A stretch of 5,581 bases of DNA from an uncultured Candidatus Saccharibacteria bacterium (GTDB lineage: Bacteria; Patescibacteria; Saccharimonadia; Saccharimonadales; UBA10212). Both the position numbers and the translations under genes were made by a program. The notes beneath the pieces were generated by a model. That model had not been told where the DNA came from. It did no database searches and saw nothing but the letters and a program-made list of their open reading frames with translations. Shown here piece by piece: positions 1-4,976 of the stretch; within the stretch, counting starts at the first letter, position 1; every line of letters begins with the position of its first letter. The stretch covers positions 1 through 5,581 of the forward strand of contig CAMLDA010000044.1 of NCBI GenBank assembly GCA_946478715.1. The letters are read 5' to 3'.

Positions 1-1459
1 TCTGGGTTATAAGGTCGGATATGATATCAAACTTATAATGGGCTTTTTTAAGCAGCCCGGGCTGAGCCGCCCACTTTTTCAGGCTTTCTGATTTTTGAGA
101 ATAAGGCCATTCGGTAACTTCTTCGGAGATTTCAGCCAGCGATAAATTGCTATACGGATAGATGCTTTCGGCCAGCAGGTCGAATTCGCGGCGCGGCGAG
201 GCGTCGAGCAGCTTTACCCTGTCTTCTAAGCCGCCGTCAGCGCTGAGCCACTCGCTGGCCAGTTTGGCCATGACTGACTGCGACATAGCTGAAGGTTCGT
301 CGGCGGACTCAAGGGGCCGCTTGAACACCTGCGGCCATTTTTGGCGGGCGGCCATATAAATCTGCTTGGCGGCCCACTGCGCTTCCGGCTGTTCACGGGT
401 TAGCAGCCGTGAGGTCATTTCCCGGACATCTTCTATATCTATGGTTAATGTGAATGAAGTCAGCGCGGCCAGCGGCGTCAGATGCATCAGCAGTTCATCA
501 GCCTGCTTTTTATCGGCGGCTTTTTGCCTGATTTGCCTTTCCAGCTGCTGATATGAGGCAAGAAGCTCCCTGAAAGCGCCCGCGGTTTTTGGCATGCGGG
601 CCGCATTGAATTTATACAGTTTGTAATCGCCTGAAGACCAGCTGCCCAGCGCCGGCGAGGTGCTGCCCGGCCTTATCTGCTCCATGAACATCTTTAGCAG
701 CACGCTGCCCTCTTTGATGGGCAGACGGAGCGCCTTTTCATCGCTGCCGGCAACCGGAAAGGCGTCTTGCTCTTTGCCTACGGAAACCACGACGCTGCGC
801 GACGGACGCGGTTTTTCGACCGGCAGAAGCGGCTTTACGGCATCCCATATAAGGTTATTGATGGCGGTGAAGTCCAGCTTTTTACCGTTCTGGCTGGATT
901 CCAGCGCCCGGTAATCCTTTGGAAAAAGACGGCACAGCAGGTCGTAAGTGGCCAGGCGCTTCTTATACTCGGTAAGTTTGAGCTTGTTATTTGATGCGTG
1001 CTGAGCGGAAATATCAGCCGGCAGGCGCAGATAAAGGCTGATGTCCGGCCGCGGCACGCCCATCAGCTGGTATTCCAGGCTGTCGATCCACACGAAAAAG
1101 CCGCGCTGCTCGGTAGGGTCGCTGAATTTGCTACCCTGCTCGGCCATGCTGGCGCCCACATAGTTGCTGGCTAAAACGATTCTGCCGGATTCTACAGAGC
1201 GTTTGATACGCTCGGCGGCCTCGTACCTGTCCAGCGCGTAAAAAAGAGCGGCCGCGTAGGGGCTTACCTGTTCGGAATCGCCGTATCCGCCTTCTAAGTA
1301 GCGCCTTATGAAATGCCCTGAATCATGGGATAACCTGGGCAAATCCACCAGCTCAGCGTCATGGCCAACGGCCTTTAGACGCTCTGCAAGCAGGTTGAGC
1401 TGGCTGGCAGCACCGGAACCCGGCGCGCCTTCTATAACGATGAATAAACCTTTGGCCAC
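1..1459 (-). CDS. Thymidylate kinase-like protein fused to ThyX-like domain(s), 3' end beyond window
   Basis: The frame is open for 486 codons from GTG at 1459-1457 to the left edge, with no stop, so the C-terminus is missing. GTG is chosen because AAGGAG (1469-1464) lies 4 nt upstream and an in-frame TAA occurs at 1480-1478. Residues 1-212 resemble dTMP kinase: P-loop-like IEGAPGSGAASQ (residues 9-20), LDRYEAAERI (76-85), SNYVGASMAEQG (98-109) and PDISLYLRLP (138-147). Residues about 285-385 resemble the C-terminal half of flavin-dependent thymidylate synthase: HLTPLAALTSF (326-336), then EAQW (359-362) and WPQVFK. From VKLLD (415-419) a second ThyX-like repeat seems to start; no RHR signature is visible in either part. 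Canonical Tmk phosphorylates dTMP in the cytoplasm, but here the Walker A Lys is Ala17 and the DRY Arg is Asn99, so kinase activity is doubtful. The kinase-like assignment is firm, the ThyX assignment moderate. It is divergent from the thyA cluster. Confidence 0.8.
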   Translation of the reverse strand, partial: MAKGLFIVIEGAPGSGAASQLNLLAERLKAVGHDAELVDLPRLSHDSGHFIRRYLEGGYGDSEQVSPYAAALFYALDRYEAAERIKRSVESGRIVLASNYVGASMAEQGSKFSDPTEQRGFFVWIDSLEYQLMGVPRPDISLYLRLPADISAQHASNNKLKLTEYKKRLATYDLLCRLFPKDYRALESSQNGKKLDFTAINNLIWDAVKPLLPVEKPRPSRSVVVSVGKEQDAFPVAGSDEKALRLPIKEGSVLLKMFMEQIRPGSTSPALGSWSSGDYKLYKFNAARMPKTAGAFRELLASYQQLERQIRQKAADKKQADELLMHLTPLAALTSFTLTIDIEDVREMTSRLLTREQPEAQWAAKQIYMAARQKWPQVFKRPLESADEPSAMSQSVMAKLASEWLSADGGLEDRVKLLDASPRREFDLLAESIYPYSNLSLAEISEEVTEWPYSQKSESLKKWAAQPGLLKKAHYKFDIISDLITQ

Positions 1460-1463
1460 GTCA

Positions 1464-1469
1464 CTCCTT
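1464..1469 (-). promoter_or_regulatory. Shine-Dalgarno that sets a GTG start
   Basis: Read on the minus strand the sequence is AAGGAG followed by TGAC and GTG. The 4-nt spacing is the same as for the HIT-deaminase gene on the other strand. Without this site the start would be ambiguous, because the first in-frame ATG lies well inside the P-loop domain. Confidence 0.75.
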
Positions 1470-1480
1470 ATCGTATCTTA

Positions 1481-1486
1481 AGTATA
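1481..1486 (-). promoter_or_regulatory. Candidate -10 element for the Tmk/ThyX-like gene
   Basis: The minus strand reads TATACT here, five of six matches to TATAAT. Transcription starting about 7 nt downstream would give a leader of roughly 15 nt carrying the Shine-Dalgarno. The hexamer 17 nt upstream (TTTTAT) is a poor -35 match, so this is only a candidate. Confidence 0.3.
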
Positions 1487-1573
1487 AAAGAATCTACCAG
1501 ATAATAAAATTGCCCGGATTTAAAAATTCATGCGGATGTTGAGGCGCTTTGGCGAGTATGAAAGAATCAGTAC

Positions 1574-2575
1574 ATGCTGGTAAAAAAATCCGCACGAAAA
1601 AGCCGTTTTCATGAGGGTTTGGAAAAACTTTATGGCTTTAAGATTGAGTCGGTATTACCCGAACATATGGGCTATCGCAACCGGTCCTACCCTTTTACCA
1701 CGGAGGCCGGAGAACATCTGAACTTTATTGTCTATAAAGACGAGCCGGATATATTGAACCGGGTCAGAAACGCTAATAAGGTATCGGGATTATTATCTGC
1801 AGGCCTGCCGGCGCGGACGCCGTATGACGGCCGGCTGATTGAAGTTGCGGCGGGCGGCAGGCGCCTGGTTGGCTGCCTGTACCGCTATTTGCCAGGCGAA
1901 GTAATTCCTTGGGAGGCCTATACCGCCAAACACCTGAAATTATTGGGACAGGCTATGGCAGGAGTCCATAACGCCTTGTCGGAGACGGACGGCGCATTTC
2001 TGCCGGACGTTGAAGATGAATACCTGGCCATAACCGGGCGCATGAGAACGTACTTTAGCCAGCCTGGGGTGAAGCAAGCCATGAAAGAGAAGCTTGGTCT
2101 GAATATAAGGCCCGAGGTCTTTGACTACTGCGCTTCAGTAATAAACCTGTGCCGGCGGCTGCCGGACCGGCAAGCCCTTCATATGGACCTGGTGCGCGGA
2201 AATATATTGTTTGATGAAGGTTCAGGCGGCCTTTTCATCAGCGGTATCCTGGATTTTGAAAAAGCATCTTACGGTTTCCGCTATTTTGATTTGGGGCGGA
2301 CGCTGGCGTTTTTGCTGACGGATAGTTTTTATAAATCAGACCAGGAAGTGTTTAAGAATTTTCTGCTGCGCGGCTATGTCCGGGCCGGAGGCGGAGAGTA
2401 TAAGAGTATAAAAGTTGGCAAAACCGACTTACTGGCGGCCATAATCGACCTTTTCTGCGTTTATGATTTTTATAAGTTCCTAAAACATGCGCCCTATGAA
2501 TCCCTGCCGGATAACCACCACTTTGTAAGGACCCGCGAACGCCTGCTAAAGCGGGGGCTTGTCACCCCTGGCTGA
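1574..2575 (+). CDS. APH/choline-kinase-family phosphotransferase
   Basis: A 333-residue protein of the aminoglycoside phosphotransferase (APH, protein-kinase-like) superfamily, which transfers ATP phosphate to small-molecule hydroxyls. The N-lobe has MGYRNRSYPF (residues 32-41), like the family's nucleotide-binding loop, and IVYK with Lys55 as the probable ATP lysine. The C-lobe has the Brenner-type catalytic motif HMDLVRGN (203-210; Asp205 catalytic base, Asn210 metal ligand), then ILDFEKASYG with Asp227 as the second metal ligand, and YFDLGR after it. All expected catalytic positions are present and the length is normal. ATG 1574 is the first possible start, since an in-frame TGA lies at 1559-1561; the upstream Shine-Dalgarno is weak. 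It precedes a nucleotidyltransferase by 53 bp, so the substrate could be an alcohol later activated as a CDP derivative (inference). Homoserine kinase-like or choline/ethanolamine kinase-like roles are alternatives. No signal peptide or membrane segment. Confidence 0.85.
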   Translation: MLVKKSARKSRFHEGLEKLYGFKIESVLPEHMGYRNRSYPFTTEAGEHLNFIVYKDEPDILNRVRNANKVSGLLSAGLPARTPYDGRLIEVAAGGRRLVGCLYRYLPGEVIPWEAYTAKHLKLLGQAMAGVHNALSETDGAFLPDVEDEYLAITGRMRTYFSQPGVKQAMKEKLGLNIRPEVFDYCASVINLCRRLPDRQALHMDLVRGNILFDEGSGGLFISGILDFEKASYGFRYFDLGRTLAFLLTDSFYKSDQEVFKNFLLRGYVRAGGGEYKSIKVGKTDLLAAIIDLFCVYDFYKFLKHAPYESLPDNHHFVRTRERLLKRGLVTPG

Positions 2576-2628
2576 CCGGCTGTATAAATGTTAAAGTATT
2601 ATCAGCAAACAACAACGGAGAGGTACTG
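2576..2628 (+). promoter_or_regulatory. Short spacer with possible internal promoter
   Basis: This 53-bp gap is the longest within the plus-strand cluster. It contains TATAAA (2583-2588) and TATTAT (2597-2602), but the only -35-like element, CTGACC (2572-2577), stands 19 nt from the latter. An internal promoter for the three downstream genes is possible but weakly supported; read-through from the phosphotransferase is equally compatible. Confidence 0.2.
2617..2624 (+). promoter_or_regulatory. Shine-Dalgarno of the nucleotidyltransferase gene
   Basis: GGAGAGGT ends 4 nt before ATG 2629. GAGGT pairs well with the anti-Shine-Dalgarno and supports this start. Confidence 0.6.
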
Positions 2629-3183
2629 ATGGCAACGTCTTGGAAAAAACGCCTTATTGATCAAAGCGACCTAATGACTCTGCACGACAAATTAAAAGAG
2701 GCAAACAAAAAGATAGTGTTCACAGCCGGCTCATGGGACCTGCTGCACGTTGGGCAGTGCCGGTACCTGGAAGTAGCCAAGGCCCATGGCGACGTTCTGG
2801 TTGTGGGCGTCAGCAGCAACGAGGCTATCAGACGGGTAAAAGGCCCCAATAAACCGATTTTAGACGAGAAAATCCGGATGGAGATGCTGTCATACTTGCG
2901 GCCGGTAGATTTCGTAACATTGCTGCCTACTCCCAGCTGCCAGCCCACCTTGGGCCTGCTGCAGCCGGACACTTACATTACCGTAAAAGAAGACTGGACC
3001 AGCAACTACAAAGAGTCCAAGGAATATAAGACCGTCACTAAATATGGCGGCGAAGTTAAGGTGCTGGACCGCCAGTCTACTACCCTGTCGACCACCAAAA
3101 TTGTGCAGCGCGCCATAGGCGGCCACCTGGGCGAGATATTCAAAGATTTCATGGAACTGCGCAAAGACCCTCTGAAGGAGTAG
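2629..3183 (+). CDS. Cytidylyltransferase-fold nucleotidyltransferase with altered HxGH motif
   Basis: A 184-residue protein of the nucleotidyltransferase family that includes glycerol-3-phosphate cytidylyltransferase and the RfaE/HldE C-terminal adenylyltransferase. These enzymes transfer NMP from CTP or ATP to a phosphorylated alcohol or sugar. Residues 29-43 give strand 1 and the signature loop, IVFTAGSWDLLHVGQ; then YLEVAKAHGDVLVVGV, RRVKGPNKPI, VDFVTLLPTP, LQPDTYITVKEDW and the late LSTTKI motif (153-158, equivalent to ISTT). The second histidine of the HxGH signature is Gln43, and the usual GxFD is GSWD, so activity or substrate may be unusual. A basic N-terminal helix of about 25 residues precedes the fold. 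Its TAG stop lies 1 bp before the next ATG, so it is translationally linked to the HIT-deaminase gene. A true CTP or ATP preference cannot be told from sequence. Confidence 0.85.
   Translation: MATSWKKRLIDQSDLMTLHDKLKEANKKIVFTAGSWDLLHVGQCRYLEVAKAHGDVLVVGVSSNEAIRRVKGPNKPILDEKIRMEMLSYLRPVDFVTLLPTPSCQPTLGLLQPDTYITVKEDWTSNYKESKEYKTVTKYGGEVKVLDRQSTTLSTTKIVQRAIGGHLGEIFKDFMELRKDPLKE
3175..3180 (+). promoter_or_regulatory. Shine-Dalgarno of the HIT-deaminase gene, inside the upstream CDS
   Basis: AAGGAG encodes the last two sense codons of the nucleotidyltransferase and ends 4 nt before ATG 3185. Placement in the upstream gene implies a shared transcript and probable coupled translation. Confidence 0.7.
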
Positions 3184-3184
3184 G

Positions 3185-4162
3185 ATGGCAAAACTCACTC
3201 CGGAGGAACGCAAGAAGCAGGAGTTCTATAGGACGGCGCGCACTACCGGCGCGTATGACAAGGTTTGGCAGACGGTTGGTTACTGCGCATTCTGTAAGCT
3301 GAATGAAACCTATGTCTTTCATGAAGAGAACGGAATTGTGATGACCGTGGCGCTTTATGCATATGTTGACGGCCATTTTATGGTTATTCCACGCCGCCAT
3401 GTGCGGTCCGTAAAAGACCTGACGCCGGCCGAATGGGAAACTATGCGCAAGTTCTTTTACATCGCTAAGAAACTAATCCGCGAGGTCCATGGTGTTAAAG
3501 GCATGCAGATTGTCCAAAAAGACGGCGTGGAGGCCCAAAGCACCGTAGAGCATCTGCACTTCCACTGCATCCCGTTTGATTCGCCGGACCTAAGCAAATG
3601 GAATTACCGCGATTTGAACAATACCCCTATTGAGAACGCCGAGCTTTACCATTCACAAGATAAAAAAATAAACCAGCTGAGCAAGCGGTTTGAAAAGAAA
3701 TATACCCAGCCACAGGCTGCCGTCCCCGATAAAAAAGAAATCTACCGCGAGGCCTTTATGAAAATGCTGGCCAGCAAGAAAGCATCGCAGGCCAAAAAAA
3801 CAGCCAAAGTGGGCGCTGCGATAATAGCCGGCGGCAAAATAATCGCGATGAGTAATGCCAGCCTGATAGACGGCCCGATGGAAGTAGAAACAGACGGCAT
3901 ATGGGTAAGCCCGCCTGCGGTTTCGCATGCTGAAGAAAGATGTATCGCCCAGGCCGCCAAAGATGGCCTGCCCTTAGACGGAGCGACTATGATAGTAAAT
4001 CTGTCCCCCTGCATGAAGTGCTGCCGGCTGATAGCGAGCTCCGGCATAAAAGAACTGCACTACATTGACGATTGGTGGGATAAAAACGCCTTGGATTTTC
4101 TGGCCGGCCAAGGGGTTAAAGTAGTAAAAGTTCCTTATAAGAAACCAAAGAAAGTAAAATAA
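3185..4162 (+). CDS. Bifunctional HIT-domain / dCMP deaminase-like protein
   Basis: A 325-residue two-domain protein. The N-terminal HIT domain (about 30-140) has a CAFC pair (Cys34, Cys37), GHFMVIPRRHV and the histidine triad HLHFHCI (123-129; His125 is the expected nucleophile). HIT proteins hydrolyse or transfer nucleotidyl groups from dinucleoside polyphosphates, nucleoside phosphoramidates or sugar nucleotides. After a Lys-rich linker (about 150-205), the C-terminal domain carries the zinc deaminase motifs HAE (His248, Glu250) and PCMKC (Cys276, Cys279), with the spacing of the cytidine/deoxycytidylate deaminase family. The domain is short, like the catalytic core of dCMP deaminase or ComE protein 2. 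Both active sites look intact. Its position 4 bp before thyA supports dCMP to dUMP conversion feeding ThyA (inference); free cytidine, riboflavin or tRNA deaminase roles are alternatives. The domains are joined in one uninterrupted frame. Confidence 0.85.
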   Translation: MAKLTPEERKKQEFYRTARTTGAYDKVWQTVGYCAFCKLNETYVFHEENGIVMTVALYAYVDGHFMVIPRRHVRSVKDLTPAEWETMRKFFYIAKKLIREVHGVKGMQIVQKDGVEAQSTVEHLHFHCIPFDSPDLSKWNYRDLNNTPIENAELYHSQDKKINQLSKRFEKKYTQPQAAVPDKKEIYREAFMKMLASKKASQAKKTAKVGAAIIAGGKIIAMSNASLIDGPMEVETDGIWVSPPAVSHAEERCIAQAAKDGLPLDGATMIVNLSPCMKCCRLIASSGIKELHYIDDWWDKNALDFLAGQGVKVVKVPYKKPKKVK

Positions 4163-4166
4163 AAAT

Positions 4167-4976
4167 ATGCATCCCGAATACCAGTATCTGAAGCTGATGG
4201 CCGACATTATCAAAGATGGCAAAAGCAAGCCTACCCGCGGCATCCACGATATCAAGAGCCTGTTCGGTTACCAGGTGCGGTTTGATATGCGCTACGGCTT
4301 CCCCCTGCTGACCACCAAAAAAATGCCTTTCAGCCTGCTGCTGCATGAACTGCTGTGGTTCATATCCGGCAGTTCCGACGTAAAATACCTGCACGAACAC
4401 AATATCCACTACTGGGACGGTTTCTTGCATGAGGGCAGCAGCGACCTGGGCCGGGTTTATGGAGTGCAGTGGCGCCATTGGCAGCGACCGGACGGCACCG
4501 AGTTCGACCAGCTGCAGTGGGCGATTGACGAGCTTAGGAATAACCCGGACTCAAAGGGCATAATCGTAAACGCCTGGAATGCCGGCGAACTTAAAGAGAT
4601 GCGCCTGCCGCCCTGCCACACCATGTTCCAGTTCGACCTTACGAAAGGCAAGCTGCGGCTTCAGCTTTACCAGCGGTCGTGGGACGTCTTTTTAGGAGCG
4701 CCGTTCAATATCGCCCAATACGCCATGCTGCTGCACATGGTTGCGTATCTGATTGGGGCCGAACCGCGCGAACTCATAATTTCAGCCGGCAACGCCCACC
4801 TGTACAAGAACCATATTGATGCCGCCAAAGAGCAGCTTAAACGAAAGCCTTACCCGTTCCCCAAGCTGAAGATTACCGGGAAAGTGAAAAGTATTGATGA
4901 CTTTACTGCCGAGAACTTTGAGCTGGTTGATTACAAGTTCCATCCGCACATAAAGACCGAGCTGGTCATACTTTAA
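4167..4976 (+). CDS. thyA: Thymidylate synthase ThyA
   Basis: A 269-residue cytoplasmic enzyme that methylates dUMP to dTMP with methylene-tetrahydrofolate, releasing dihydrofolate (EC 2.1.1.45). Length matches E. coli ThyA (264). Visible conserved sites, numbered here: Arg24 (phosphate binding, E. coli 21), Glu61 (58), Trp83 (80), VYGVQWR, nucleophile Cys150 in LPPCH (146), QRSWD with Arg170 and Asp173 (166, 169), Asn181 in PFNIAQY (177), His211 and Tyr213 in NAHLY (207, 209). Departures are RGIHDI for the usual RTGTGT after the first Arg, Phe86 for E. coli Trp83, and GNAH for GDTH. The catalytic set is complete, so it should be active. The gene starts 4 bp after the HIT-deaminase stop; its own Shine-Dalgarno is poor, suggesting coupled translation. 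Its last 11 bp overlap the convergent glycosyltransferase. The ThyA dihydrofolate product requires DHFR, which is not in the window. Confidence 0.97.
   Translation: MHPEYQYLKLMADIIKDGKSKPTRGIHDIKSLFGYQVRFDMRYGFPLLTTKKMPFSLLLHELLWFISGSSDVKYLHEHNIHYWDGFLHEGSSDLGRVYGVQWRHWQRPDGTEFDQLQWAIDELRNNPDSKGIIVNAWNAGELKEMRLPPCHTMFQFDLTKGKLRLQLYQRSWDVFLGAPFNIAQYAMLLHMVAYLIGAEPRELIISAGNAHLYKNHIDAAKEQLKRKPYPFPKLKITGKVKSIDDFTAENFELVDYKFHPHIKTELVIL

Larger units (their letters stand above)
1460..1573. promoter_or_regulatory. Divergent intergenic spacer, likely bidirectional promoter region
   Basis: This 114-bp spacer separates two divergent genes and must contain or lie close to both transcription starts. It is clearly AT-richer than the genes, particularly 1470-1530. 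TATAAA at 1483-1488 on the plus strand overlaps TATACT on the minus strand, so the two directions could compete. No convincing -35 box, operator dyad or riboswitch fold was found. An 18-codon reading frame starting at ATG 1558 overlaps the downstream start and is not called as a gene. Confidence 0.4.

Noticed and set aside
162..994. Several plus-strand reading frames of 61-84 codons (162-359, 366-551, 660-914, 767-994)
   Set aside because: They lie antisense to the continuous 486-codon Tmk/ThyX-like frame, which shows recognisable motifs; their translations are low-complexity Ser/Ala-rich and match nothing.
1558..1614. An 18-codon frame starting at ATG 1558, overlapping the phosphotransferase start in another frame
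   Set aside because: It is very short, Lys/Arg-rich and has no clear Shine-Dalgarno; a leader-peptide role cannot be supported. Joining it by frameshift is not needed, since the phosphotransferase is complete from ATG 1574.
2551..2566. GGGG/CCCC inverted repeat at the end of the phosphotransferase gene as a terminator
   Set aside because: The stem is about 4 bp with a 7-nt loop and no T-run follows; transcription probably continues into the next gene.
2661..4651. Minus-strand reading frames of 61-120 codons opposite the nucleotidyltransferase, HIT-deaminase and thyA genes
   Set aside because: All are shadows of plus-strand genes with clear family motifs, and none shows a recognisable domain of its own.
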